Of a stretch of DNA of 64,000 nucleotides, positions 17,518 through 25,954 are shown piece after piece. This stretch comes from Ogataea parapolymorpha DL-1 (lineage: Eukaryota; Ascomycota; Pichiomycetes; Pichiales; Pichiaceae). Made by a program: the position numbers and the translations under genes. Below the pieces are notes generated by a model. That model searched no databases. It was not told the DNA's origin and worked only from the letters and a program-made list of their open reading frames with translations. Numbering within the stretch: the stretch's first letter is position 1; the number at the start of each line of letters is the position of its first letter. The stretch lies in the NCBI RefSeq assembly GCF_000187245.1, contig NC_027863.1:742735-806734 (forward strand). The letters run 5' to 3'.

Positions 17518-18921
17518 ATGTTTGAACAAGTGAAGCCAAAATTGGAGGATTTGACCTCTGTCGGGGTCATTATACTTGAGCAGCTTGTTTCATGCATCAC
17601 ATGGTTCCTTCCTGAAAGTCTGATCAGTATTTTCACCTCAATGGTGAAGTTCATCTTCCGTCTCCACGCCTCGAGCAACCCACTGTACAATCGTTATCTC
17701 AAGGGCCGCAATTTAGAGACGGACAAGCTACTCGGCAAAATAGAGAGGCTGCGTGAAGCGCAATACTTTGAAGAACTGTGTGACATCCATGGATTCAAGG
17801 CTCAGAGCCACCTCGTCCAAACTAAAGACGGCTACCTGCTGACTGTGCACCGGCTTGACCCTCATGAGAACGGGTACCGTCCAAACGGTAAAATCGTTTA
17901 CTTCCAACACGGCCTGTTGATGAACAGCGAAATCTGGGTGCTCATGGCCGATACTCGGCAGAACCTGCCGTTCCGGCTCTGTGAACTGGGCTATGATGTT
18001 TATCTCGGCAATAACAGAGGGAATAAGTACTCTGCGCGCCACGTTTCGCTTTCAGTGAACGATGCCGCGTTCTGGGATTTTTCAATCGACCAGTTTGCCC
18101 TATTTGACATTCCAGCTACGATAGACCATATTCTGGAGATAAATGGTGCTTCGCAATTGATCTACATTGGGTTCAGTCAGGGATGCTCACAAATTCTTGC
18201 CTCTATATCTGTCAACCATCCTCTAAATATGAAAATTAGCAAGCTTGTGCTGATTTCTCCCGCCACGACACCGAAGAAACTGTCCAATTGGCTCATCAAT
18301 TCGATTGTGAATTTCCAGCCAGCGCTGATATACCTGCTTTTCGGCCGCAAAATCCTTCTGAAGTCGGTTTTCTTCTGGAAGGATATCACGTACCCACCGT
18401 TCTTCTCTAAACTGATCGACTTGTCGAACGAGATTCTGTTTGACTGGAAGTCTCTCAACATCGACCCAGTCCAGAAGTTTATCTGCTACTTTCACCTGTA
18501 CTCGACAACGTCGGTGAAGAGTGTGGTCCATTGGTTCCAGATCATCAAATCCAAGCGGTTTCAGATGTACCAGGAATCTGAACTATTTCCTGCGTTTGAG
18601 TATCCAATACACACAAACATCAAGCTGTCGAAGATTCTGCTTATCTACGGCATGTCCGACTCGCTGGTGGACATTCAGCAGATGACCGAGCAGCTTCCTG
18701 AGTTTGAGGAGTACAACATATCTGTTCTGAACAATCAGGAAATGAAGCCTGAGCTCGTGGAGGTGGTAGACAACCAAAAGGTGGACGATACGATGAACAG
18801 CAGCGATGGAGAGAAGTTGCAGATCGTGGGCGTGGAAAACTACGAGCATCTGGACCTTGTGTGGGGCCAGAACATCGAGTATTATGTGATCAACAACGTG
18901 TTGGAGTTTTTGAGCGACTAA
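17518..18921 (+). CDS. Membrane-anchored sterol ester hydrolase (Tgl1/Yeh type)
   Basis: Acid-lipase family alpha/beta hydrolase that releases sterol and fatty acid from steryl esters on lipid droplets or the plasma membrane. The 467-residue protein has an N-terminal hydrophobic anchor (about 12-50), the lipase lid segment DIHGFKAQSHLVQTKDGYLLTVHRL, the oxyanion motif YFQHGLLMNSEIW, GYDVYLGNNRGNKYS with the FWDFS helix, and the nucleophile elbow IGFSQGCSQ with Ser220. The acid and histidine of the triad are expected in YGMSDSLVD and near EHLDLVWG, which follow the family pattern (HxDxxWG). Yeast homologues Tgl1, Yeh1 and Yeh2 are 540-570 residues. The stop is 4 nt from the stop of the convergent unknown gene. 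Confidence 0.88.
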   Translation: MFEQVKPKLEDLTSVGVIILEQLVSCITWFLPESLISIFTSMVKFIFRLHASSNPLYNRYLKGRNLETDKLLGKIERLREAQYFEELCDIHGFKAQSHLVQTKDGYLLTVHRLDPHENGYRPNGKIVYFQHGLLMNSEIWVLMADTRQNLPFRLCELGYDVYLGNNRGNKYSARHVSLSVNDAAFWDFSIDQFALFDIPATIDHILEINGASQLIYIGFSQGCSQILASISVNHPLNMKISKLVLISPATTPKKLSNWLINSIVNFQPALIYLLFGRKILLKSVFFWKDITYPPFFSKLIDLSNEILFDWKSLNIDPVQKFICYFHLYSTTSVKSVVHWFQIIKSKRFQMYQESELFPAFEYPIHTNIKLSKILLIYGMSDSLVDIQQMTEQLPEFEEYNISVLNNQEMKPELVEVVDNQKVDDTMNSSDGEKLQIVGVENYEHLDLVWGQNIEYYVINNVLEFLSD

Positions 18922-18925
18922 AGCT

Positions 18926-19423
18926 TCAATCTGTATTTCTGTGCATATTTCTCAATTCTTTCCTTTTTTGGCGGAGGTAGTTGTAGAAAAAAGCGTAATT
19001 CTGGAGCACCACGGCGATCCTGGTGGAGTGGAACGCCCAGTCCGGGCCGATTTGTGCAATGCTTGTTAGTTCAGGGACGAGATCTGGGAAAAGGCTGCTA
19101 AAATCCAGTTTTTGTGTCAAATTTGTAAAGGACGCACTGGAAGGTCTTCGCGGTCGCACGGCGGCTTTTTCTGGTTTGTGAGCACGCGTACGACGTTTTG
19201 TGCTGATTGGAATAAGAAGCGACGGGGACTTAGACAGTATGCTGATGGGGATGTCATGAGGGACCCCAGACTCGATATGCTTTCTGGCCTTTTTTTTGCT
19301 AGCTGGGATGTACGAAAGCGTGACGAGCTTTGAGTTCTTGAGCTCGCGGAGATAGTCGGGCAGCGACGAAGGATCCTGCGAGCGGAGCAGCCGCGAAGGC
19401 TCAGGATGAGCAGTACGATCCAT
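18926..19423 (-). CDS. Unrecognised basic protein
   Basis: A 165-residue frame with a clean ATG (MDRTAHPEPSRLLRS) and no recognised domain. The N-terminal two thirds are basic and Ser/Pro-rich with Lys clusters (ASKKKARKH, STKRRTRAHK) that could be nuclear signals. The last 60 residues look ordered and helical: FSSLFPDLVPELTSIAQIGPDWAF, then RIAVVLQNYAFFYNYLRQKRKEL. The Trp- and Tyr-containing C-terminal helix suggests a conserved interaction module, which supports a real gene. It sits 4 nt from the stop of the sterol esterase in convergent orientation, in keeping with the compact packing seen elsewhere here. Function unknown. Confidence 0.6.
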   Translation of the reverse strand: MDRTAHPEPSRLLRSQDPSSLPDYLRELKNSKLVTLSYIPASKKKARKHIESGVPHDIPISILSKSPSLLIPISTKRRTRAHKPEKAAVRPRRPSSASFTNLTQKLDFSSLFPDLVPELTSIAQIGPDWAFHSTRIAVVLQNYAFFYNYLRQKRKELRNMHRNTD

Positions 19424-19952
19424 CAGATATTAATTTGCATTGTGTGAGATGAAACCTTGTAGGCACGCGCATAGTATTGACAGAGAAGCTCGTTATGCTT
19501 CAAGATACGAGGTGTCCGTTTTTAGTCCGATATGTGGAGACCGGCGCAAGCAAGGGTTTCCCTAGTTTGAACAGATGCATGATTTCGAGTGCGACCGCGG
19601 CGGCTAGCCAAGGAATAGCAAGCATGCCGGGGCACGTAATCGGATACTCGGTTTAGGCAGGTGAGCGAAAACGCCATACATGACACATAAATTGTGCTGA
19701 CAGGCATGGAGAACATGAGCGAATTGCCGGAACAGGAAGGCGGTACAACTGTCAAACAATAGTGGTTAATAAAGGTTTTAAGAAAAACCGTTACCAGGTA
19801 GGAATCTGACAATAGAAAACAAATTTCTTTTTCATCGGATTGGGTGAGATAATATCAAACTCTATTATCACGATAGTGTCTTCCTTCCCCCTGAAGTAAA
19901 CCTGTTAATATATATAAAGGTTTTCCGCAAAAATTCTCATCCACCTTTATTC
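19424..19952. other. Intergenic region upstream of the RGS gene
   Basis: 529 nt, the longest gap in the window. A 96-codon minus-strand frame (19522-19812) is Cys/Ser-rich without a recognisable pattern and is not called. Near the RGS gene there is CCCCT (19888-19892, stress-element-like) and TATATATA around 19909-19916. No tRNA-like A and B boxes. Confidence 0.5.
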
Positions 19953-20582
19953 ATGCTGTCACTAACGGAGTCAAAGGTTACGTTTCTTGCTCCGAAAAGC
20001 ACCAACGTCTCCTCGTCGGTAGAACCCATGGTGCCGAAACTGGACTCGGTTTTGGCCAACAAGGTGCCTTCGGACTCGCTTTTTTCCAAGTCAGCTTTTT
20101 CCAAGTTTTTGCTCAACAAACACTGTCTAGAGAACCTTGAGTTCTACCAGTCGCTTCAGCTATTTATCGAAAACCATAATACTGATAGCAACGTGTGGAA
20201 GATACTCTACGAGGAGTACTTCGAGAACAACGCCTCAAGCGAGATCAATCTCCCTGGAGACTTGAAAGCTGGGCTTTCGGGGTCTACGATACCCGACATC
20301 AGTCTTTTGCAGAGATTTCTCTCCATAACGAAACATTATCTACACGACTCCTACCAGGAATTCACCAGACAGGTGATAGAAAAAATGTTTGTTACGGTAG
20401 AATCCTCGTCGGAAGAAGACGATACGTTGGAGCGGGACGAGACTAACGAGCACGCGCCCGGCAAAACACAGAGAAACCAAAGCTTCTCCTCTATCTCCTC
20501 CGCTAAGAGCGGCTCAGGGTCGTCCTGGGCAAAGTGGGGCAAGAAATTACGCTGGCGTAGAAGCTCTTCTGTCTCCGATTGA
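19953..20582 (+). CDS. RGS2: RGS-domain regulator of G-protein signalling (Rgs2-like)
   Basis: RGS proteins accelerate GTP hydrolysis by G-alpha subunits; S. cerevisiae Rgs2 acts on Gpa2 in glucose-cAMP signalling. The 209-residue product carries an RGS fold at about 28-150: PKLDSVLANKVPSDSLF, then SAFSKFLLNKHCLENLEFYQSLQLF (family: FxxFLxxxxxxENLxFW), WKILYEEYFENNASSEINL and a final helix YQEFTRQVIEKMF. The remaining 60 residues are acidic, then Ser-rich, ending in an amphipathic basic segment SWAKWGKKLRWRRSSS that could bind membrane. Baker's yeast Rgs2 is 309 residues, so the tail is short here. The first ATG after the TATA-like stretch is used. Confidence 0.8.
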   Translation: MLSLTESKVTFLAPKSTNVSSSVEPMVPKLDSVLANKVPSDSLFSKSAFSKFLLNKHCLENLEFYQSLQLFIENHNTDSNVWKILYEEYFENNASSEINLPGDLKAGLSGSTIPDISLLQRFLSITKHYLHDSYQEFTRQVIEKMFVTVESSSEEDDTLERDETNEHAPGKTQRNQSFSSISSAKSGSGSSWAKWGKKLRWRRSSSVSD

Positions 20583-20682
20583 CTGGGAGAGCTCCTCCAT
20601 CACTGAACGTTGGTTCAGACTTACGATTTACGATTGCATAGACTGTGTACTACTAATATCTGTTAGACGGTTATTTCCCATG

Positions 20683-20792
20683 TGTGGCTCAGTATGGCTC
20701 GTGGCGTTTGTCTTACCCGGCCGAAGATTGTGGCTACAAATTTTCATTAATCATTCAATTAAGCATCATTATCCGTTGCCCTTTTTCACGTG
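20683..20792 (+). promoter_or_regulatory. Sulfur-type promoter of the MET4/CYS-3-like gene
   Basis: Within 226 nt there are two TGTGGCT cores (20683-20689 and 20729-20735) resembling the Met31/Met32 element, a Reb1-like TTACCCGGCC (20713-20722), and CACGTG (20787-20792), the Cbf1 site, only 16 nt before the ATG. Met31/32 plus Cbf1 elements are the combination used at sulfur-assimilation genes of S. cerevisiae. Feedback control of this regulator is inferred. Confidence 0.55.
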
Positions 20793-20808
20793 GTTGTGAT
20801 ATATAACC

Positions 20809-21801
20809 ATGTCTGGTTTCGTGAACCCCCAAGACTTCAGCAACATACAACAGGGCGCTTCCTCGTCAAATACGAATATGCCCGACGATACCCCGATGGC
20901 TCTATTAGAGCAACTTGTCTATGTAGACAACTTCATGAACAACGCTGACCAGAATGACCTCTCGGCCGAGCCTAATTTCGACGACCAGCTCAGCGTCGAG
21001 CTCGCTGCGTTTGCCGATGACTCGTTCATTTTCCCCGACGAGGAAAAACCAAAGTTGAAGATGGAGTATTCCAACAGCAACAATAACGACCAGTTCGACC
21101 ATTTCGAGTCCTCTGACCGCGCCCAGGGTTCCATCCCTTCCACCATATCCGAGTTATTGCAAAGGCCCTACTCGCAGCTTCAAAACGGCCATGTGTCCGC
21201 CCCCTCCGCGCAGAAACCAGAACTGAGTTCTGAGTCCAGTCTCCCCAAAGTGACGGTGCCCCGCGGTGCGCAAAATACTCTGTCCGCTGCTGGCCTCTCC
21301 CAAACACAGATCGAGGCGCTTGCGACACTCATAGCCTACCACAAACCCGACATCATCCAACGTGAGAACTCATCTTCAGAGTCGAGCTCAGGATCTCGCA
21401 ACGGCTCGGAGTCTGGCGCCCAGGTGTCGTCGTTCGAACCTCTGGAGGCCAGTTCCAGCTCGCACATCGTGCCCATGTCGTCGACCGTCTCGCCGGACGT
21501 GTATTCGTCTGAGCCTAAGGAGTACGTGGAAACAGACAAAAGAAGACGCAATACGGCGGCGTCTGCGCGTTTCAGGATCAAGAAGAAGCTGAAGGAGCAG
21601 GAGATGGAGAGAAAACTCAAAGAACTTACGGACCTATCGAGAAACCTCGAACTGAAAATACAGCAGCTTGAAATGGAAAACCGACTGCTCCGAAATCTGG
21701 TGGTGGAAAAAGGTAGTCAAAGAGACAGCGAGGAACTGGAGCGATTGCGCAAGAAGGCGCGGATCAGCGTAGATCAGGAAGGTTTCCCGAAGCCAAACTA
21801 G
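20809..21801 (+). CDS. MET4: bZIP activator of sulfur metabolism (MET4/CYS-3/MetR type)
   Basis: Activates sulfate assimilation and methionine/cysteine synthesis genes, usually with Cbf1 and Met31/32 in yeasts. The 330-residue protein has MALLEQLVYVDNFM at 30-43 and ELAAFADDSFIFPDEEKPK at 64-82, two motifs I recognise from filamentous-fungal CYS-3/MetR and yeast Met4 activators, then a Ser-rich middle, and a C-terminal bZIP: basic region RRRNTAASARFRIKKKLKEQ (245-264) with the NxAASxRxR core, followed by a leucine/hydrophobic heptad zipper to about 300. It is shorter than S. cerevisiae Met4 (672) and near CYS-3/MetR in size, with a complete basic region that Met4 lacks, so it may bind DNA itself. 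Met28 is the other candidate, but the N-terminal motifs favour a Met4-type activator. Confidence 0.82.
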   Translation: MSGFVNPQDFSNIQQGASSSNTNMPDDTPMALLEQLVYVDNFMNNADQNDLSAEPNFDDQLSVELAAFADDSFIFPDEEKPKLKMEYSNSNNNDQFDHFESSDRAQGSIPSTISELLQRPYSQLQNGHVSAPSAQKPELSSESSLPKVTVPRGAQNTLSAAGLSQTQIEALATLIAYHKPDIIQRENSSSESSSGSRNGSESGAQVSSFEPLEASSSSHIVPMSSTVSPDVYSSEPKEYVETDKRRRNTAASARFRIKKKLKEQEMERKLKELTDLSRNLELKIQQLEMENRLLRNLVVEKGSQRDSEELERLRKKARISVDQEGFPKPN

Positions 21802-21900
21802 ACCATACGGAAAAGCGACGATATGTATTTCAGGAAAATAAAAGCTAATGTTACCCGGAATCATTAATGAAATAAAATTAAACTATAGATAGACAGCAGA

Positions 21901-22228
21901 ATGAAACCGGTTGTGTCGGTAAGTACTCCAGATTACGTCTTGCTAACAGGCAGTCTGGAAGCGCGTGGGCTTGCACACTGATCTCCGCTTTTGGGATAGT
22001 GATATTGTCTATTATCGGAGCGTTATTCTACAACAACCATGAGACCATGATGGGCTCGATCAACGATCCAGAAGACGGCAAGGCGTGAGTATTTTTCTGC
22101 AACCGTGCTTTACTAACAGCAGTGTGGCCAAGACGGTGTTTGGAGCAGTCGGTCTATACGTCCTGTTCTTCCTCTTTTGCGGATGCCAGCTCTGGGTGAT
22201 GAAAAGACAGCAAAGCATACAGCTATGA
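21901..22228 (+). CDS. V-ATPase V0 subunit f (RNAseK/YPR170W-B family), two introns
   Basis: Tiny two-pass membrane subunit of the vacuolar proton pump's V0 sector. It is invisible as a single frame: exons are 21901-21918, 21954-22084 and 22123-22228, giving 84 residues (85 in S. cerevisiae YPR170W-B, itself an intron-containing gene). The spliced product starts MKPVVS-SGSAWACTLISAFG, matching the yeast start MRPVVSTGKAWCTVLSAFG; the exon 2/3 junction restores NDPEDGKA-VAKTVFGAV (yeast NDPEDGPAVAHTVYLAA). Two hydrophobic helices (about 12-30 and 50-72) flank this acidic loop, and the tail is basic. Both introns have a doubled AG after CTAAC; homology picks the second AG each time. The ATG lies 99 nt after the MET4-like stop. 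Confidence 0.92.
21919..21953 (+). other. Intron 1 of V-ATPase subunit f (35 nt)
   Basis: Donor GTAAGT; CTAAC; acceptor is the second AG in CTAACAGGCAG. Using the first AG shifts the frame into a stop codon, so the AG immediately after the branch site is skipped. Confidence 0.88.
22085..22122 (+). other. Intron 2 of V-ATPase subunit f (38 nt)
   Basis: Donor GTGAGT; branch TACTAAC; acceptor is the second AG in CTAACAGCAG. The first AG would insert one extra codon (Ser) absent from the yeast homologue, so the second is preferred. Confidence 0.82.
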
Positions 22229-22370
22229 AGCCATGCCGATTAGCAAAGCAAACAGTCTGGCGATATATACGAGATCTGTGACTAAAAGATTCTTACTTCT
22301 GTCCATACGAATTATTATTATATAAATCAGTGCCTGAATTTATCTTGTCTTGTCCGCAAAGTGCGAAATC

Positions 22371-24161
22371 ATGTTTAATATTTTGAGAACGGCTATCCCG
22401 TCGACGCGGCAAGCTTTCCTGCGCCGACTCCATGTCGACACGCTTCCATTTCGCCGAGCGGCAGAGCCTCCAGGCCCTTCAGACCTCGTTTTGACCGACC
22501 CGTACCAGATCTATAGAGCCTATCTTGCCTCAGACCTTTTGCAGCCAGACGTGCACCAACACCGTGCTGCCTTGGAGTTCCAGAAGCTCTACTTCCGGCT
22601 CAAGGACTACGTTCCTGACGATAAGGAGCTACAGATGAACAATCTCGTGAGACAGCTGGAGATGCGGTACGACCAGCAGCACGCGGGGCTGCTATACCGC
22701 ACTATCGGCTACAGACAAGTCTGGGGCGATCGCAAGGCCGAGAAGGAGCGCAAAGAGCTTGTGCGCGTGCTGAGCGATGAGGAAGAGCTGTACAACATTC
22801 CGGCTCCGCAGGGACTTTTGGTGAATGGAGAGGTTGGGTGCGGCAAGTCGATGCTGCTCAATATTTTTGCCGACTCGCTGCCTGTTGAGCGAAAGCTGCG
22901 CATCCACTACAATAACTTCATTTTGTGGGTGTACGCAGAGATCCATTCGATCTATGAGCGCCGCAAACGAGAGAGTCATAGCAAACACAGTTTTCTGTGG
23001 CTGGAAAACGAGTTCATTCTGCTCGAGGTGGCCTCGAAAATGATCCGCAACCACTATGTGTTGATGCTGGACGAGTTCATGCTGCCGGACCTGGCGTCGG
23101 CCAAAATCGTCAAGATTCTGTTCACGTATTTTTTCAAGCTTGGTGGAGTTTTGGTAGCAACCTCCAACAGACTGCCCGAGGAGTTGTACTCGACAGACTT
23201 CAACAAGACGCAGTTCCAGAGTTTCGAGCGCGTTCTTAAGATGCGCTGCCAGGTATTTGACATGAACAGCGACTGCGACTACCGGATGCAGCTGATTGAC
23301 CGCGGTTCTCGGCCGCATCTTGTGGTGAAGGAGCACCCGGAGCACGAAAAAAAATGGCAAGAACTGGTGGACTCGGTGGTGACCGAGAAACCTACAGAAA
23401 CGCATTTCCTCAGCTACGGCCGCTACATCCGTGTTCCTGCGCAGACAGACGGCGTTGCTGTGTTCAAGTTCGACGAGCTGTGCGGCGACTCGTACTACGG
23501 CCCTAGCGAATACATTTCTTTGGCTTCAAGGTTCCACACACTGGTGGTCGACCAAATACCCGTTTTGACGACGAAAAAAAGGAGCGAAGCCAGACGGTTC
23601 ATCACGCTGCTCGACTCGCTGTACGAAGCACGCTGCAACGTGGTGTTCCGCATGGACGTTGAGCCGTCTCGTCTGTTCTTCCCGGATATGCGTCAAACAG
23701 ACGACGGGCGGTCCAACAACCAGCAGATCCTCGAGGAAGAGATGTTTGCGCGGACACAGCTGTATTTGGAGAACCCGTACCGGCCGAACGTGCAGAGCTA
23801 CGAGGAGGGTAAGAACGAGTTCACACAGAGCCAAGTGGAGACCAATTTCAAGGATATTGGCAAATTTACCGGTGAGGACGAGATGTTTGCATACAAGCGT
23901 GCAGTGAGCCGGATCTATGAGATGACATACGGTCGCCACTGGCGCACGGGACAGTGGCTTGGACCGCAGATGGTTCGGCCGTGGGAGAGAACAAAGTCGG
24001 AAGATGCTGCTGAGAGCACAAAAAAGACAGAGCCGGAGCCACCTAAACAGGCTCCCGTGTTCAATCAGCACCATTTCTGGTCGATGGGCAGCTGGAAAAA
24101 CAAGAGCAGGTGGATCAAGGACGAATTGGCAAGACGGTGGATGGCGGAATGGAAGGAGTGA
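22371..24161 (+). CDS. AFG1: Mitochondrial AFG1-family AAA-like ATPase
   Basis: Afg1/LACE1 is a mitochondrial inner-membrane-associated ATPase that helps degrade or handle misfolded, mostly mitochondrially encoded proteins. The 596-residue product starts at the ATG at 22371 (MFNILRTAIPSTRQAFLRRL), an Arg/Ser-rich presequence without acids; the frame is open just upstream but contains no ATG. The ATPase shows Walker A GEVGCGKSML, Walker B VLMLDEFMLPD, sensor ATSNRLPEELY and the family blocks GLLVNGEVG, RRIHYNNF-like (here LRIHYNNF), HTLVVDQIPVL and FITLLDSLYE. It is longer than S. cerevisiae Afg1 (509), mainly through a C-terminal extension ending in a Trp-rich segment (FWSMGSWKNKSRW). Reads on the same strand as YMR1, 50 nt before it. 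Confidence 0.93.
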   Translation: MFNILRTAIPSTRQAFLRRLHVDTLPFRRAAEPPGPSDLVLTDPYQIYRAYLASDLLQPDVHQHRAALEFQKLYFRLKDYVPDDKELQMNNLVRQLEMRYDQQHAGLLYRTIGYRQVWGDRKAEKERKELVRVLSDEEELYNIPAPQGLLVNGEVGCGKSMLLNIFADSLPVERKLRIHYNNFILWVYAEIHSIYERRKRESHSKHSFLWLENEFILLEVASKMIRNHYVLMLDEFMLPDLASAKIVKILFTYFFKLGGVLVATSNRLPEELYSTDFNKTQFQSFERVLKMRCQVFDMNSDCDYRMQLIDRGSRPHLVVKEHPEHEKKWQELVDSVVTEKPTETHFLSYGRYIRVPAQTDGVAVFKFDELCGDSYYGPSEYISLASRFHTLVVDQIPVLTTKKRSEARRFITLLDSLYEARCNVVFRMDVEPSRLFFPDMRQTDDGRSNNQQILEEEMFARTQLYLENPYRPNVQSYEEGKNEFTQSQVETNFKDIGKFTGEDEMFAYKRAVSRIYEMTYGRHWRTGQWLGPQMVRPWERTKSEDAAESTKKTEPEPPKQAPVFNQHHFWSMGSWKNKSRWIKDELARRWMAEWKE

Positions 24162-24211
24162 TATAATAGAAATAATAATTATTTTTTGGCTCTATTAAAT
24201 CTTATCTTTTT

Positions 24212-25948
24212 ATGGAATACATCAAAATCACAAAGGTGGACGATGTTCTGCTGTTCCGACGTGGAGTCTCGCATAAAGGCACGCTGCATCTGACTACACA
24301 CCACTTGATCTTTACCCTTCCGCCGTCTGCGTCCGGCATGAGAGAGCTGTGGTGCTGTTATCCAATGATCGAGAAGGTCGAGCTCAACAGAGGGTCGTCT
24401 CAATTATACCTATTGGACGCGGAAACACATCCGTCTCTGTGCAGAGGCGCATCGTTGAGGGTGCGATGTCGCGACTTTACGTATTTGGCGTTCGATTTTG
24501 CCGATCTGTCCCAGTGTCAGGACGTTTTTGAAAGCATCATGAAGTTGACGTGTATCGACGACATAGACAAAGTTTACGCATTTATCTACACGCCCATCAA
24601 GATCGAAGTTGCGTTTGACGGCTGGAATGACTACCAAGTGCGCAGTGAGTTCCAGAGACAGGGCCTGGACATGGTGGCGGGGCCGTGGCGACTGTCGTCG
24701 CTCAATAGCGACTATCGGCTTTGTCGAAGCTACCCGTCGCACACGGTGGTCCCGCGAAGCATCAGCGACACCATTCTCGCGCATTCCGTGAGTTTCCGGT
24801 CCAAGAATAGATTTCCAGCATTGACATACTACTACAGAAAGAACGGAGCGTGCATTGTGCGCAGTGCGCAACCATTGACCGGAATCAAGCAGAATCGGTC
24901 GTTGCAGGACGAAAAGCTGTTGACAGAGATCTTTGCGACAAACGGGCACCAAACAACGACAAATCTGATTGTCGACGCACGGCCAATGACTAATGCAATG
25001 GCCCAGGCCGCTCTGGGCGCCGGCACAGAGGTGATGGAAAATTATCCCAATTGCAAAAAAGTGTTTCTCAACATCGAAAATATTCACGTCATGAGAGAAA
25101 GCCTAAATAAAATAAAGGAGGTACTGAAAAACAGCGATGTGTCCACACAGCTGTACAGTCCTGAGCTGTTGATCAAATCGGGGTGGCTCGATCACATTTC
25201 AAATTTGCTCAAGGCTACAGACTTGCTCGTTAAATCGATCCACCTCAACGGAATGCATCTTATGCTACACTGTTCTGACGGCTGGGACAGAACGTCGCAG
25301 GTAGCGTCGCTGGTACAGCTCTGTCTTGACCCGTATTTCCGCACTATGGACGGATTTGTGGTTCTGGTAGAAAAAGACTGGTGTTCTTTTGGCCATCGTT
25401 TTAACGAGCGGTGCGGCCATCTGCAACGAGAAACTAAATTCTACAACTATGCGCAGAACACAAATTTCCAAAAAATCAAGCAGCTCAACCAGCATTTCAA
25501 GCATCATCAGAATACAAAGCTGGAAAGCCCCGTGTTCCAGCAGTTCCTCGACTGTGTGTACCAGCTACTACGCCAGCATCCAGAGAAGTTCGAGTTCAAT
25601 GAGCGCTTTCTGCGCCGTCTCGTGTACCATCTGTACTCCTGTCAGTACGGAACGTTCCTGTACGACTGCGAGCGTGAGAAAAAGGAGCTACAGCTTGAAA
25701 GCAGGACACAGTCGGTGTGGAACTATTTCAAGAGCAGAAAGCGAGAATTCAGTAATCCTGGCTACCATGAGGAGCAGGAAATAATGTATCCGAACTATAA
25801 CAACGTGCGGTTCTGGCACCAGCTGTTTGGCAAGAGCGACGAGGAGATGAATGGGTTTCTGAATGTAGGGAGGCCCCCGAAGGAAAAAGAGGTTCCGACT
25901 GCTCAGCAAGCTGAAGGTCTGGAAAAGATGGAAGTTGGCGAATCGTAG
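24212..25948 (+). CDS. YMR1: Myotubularin-type phosphatidylinositol 3-phosphatase
   Basis: Dephosphorylates PtdIns3P (and PtdIns(3,5)P2) and so limits endosomal PtdIns3P made by Vps34-Vps15; the Vps15 gene lies 23 kb downstream in this window. The 578-residue product has an N-terminal PH-GRAM domain (about 1-110; GTLHLTTHHLIF is typical), the myotubularin phosphatase domain with RFPALTYYYRKNGACIVRSAQP and the active site LHCSDGWDRTSQ, a CX5R loop with catalytic Cys354 and Arg360, and PVFQQFLDCVYQLLRQHP downstream. No FYVE domain, as in yeast Ymr1 (688 residues, longer tail). The stop is 6 nt from that of the convergent AhpD-like gene. Confidence 0.95.
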   Translation: MEYIKITKVDDVLLFRRGVSHKGTLHLTTHHLIFTLPPSASGMRELWCCYPMIEKVELNRGSSQLYLLDAETHPSLCRGASLRVRCRDFTYLAFDFADLSQCQDVFESIMKLTCIDDIDKVYAFIYTPIKIEVAFDGWNDYQVRSEFQRQGLDMVAGPWRLSSLNSDYRLCRSYPSHTVVPRSISDTILAHSVSFRSKNRFPALTYYYRKNGACIVRSAQPLTGIKQNRSLQDEKLLTEIFATNGHQTTTNLIVDARPMTNAMAQAALGAGTEVMENYPNCKKVFLNIENIHVMRESLNKIKEVLKNSDVSTQLYSPELLIKSGWLDHISNLLKATDLLVKSIHLNGMHLMLHCSDGWDRTSQVASLVQLCLDPYFRTMDGFVVLVEKDWCSFGHRFNERCGHLQRETKFYNYAQNTNFQKIKQLNQHFKHHQNTKLESPVFQQFLDCVYQLLRQHPEKFEFNERFLRRLVYHLYSCQYGTFLYDCEREKKELQLESRTQSVWNYFKSRKREFSNPGYHEEQEIMYPNYNNVRFWHQLFGKSDEEMNGFLNVGRPPKEKEVPTAQQAEGLEKMEVGES

Positions 25949-25954
25949 CCGACG

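Noticed and set aside
19522..19812. 96-codon minus-strand frame in the 529-nt gap before the RGS gene
   Set aside because: Begins with ATG but has no domain, odd Cys/Arg composition and no splice partner; would need conservation evidence.
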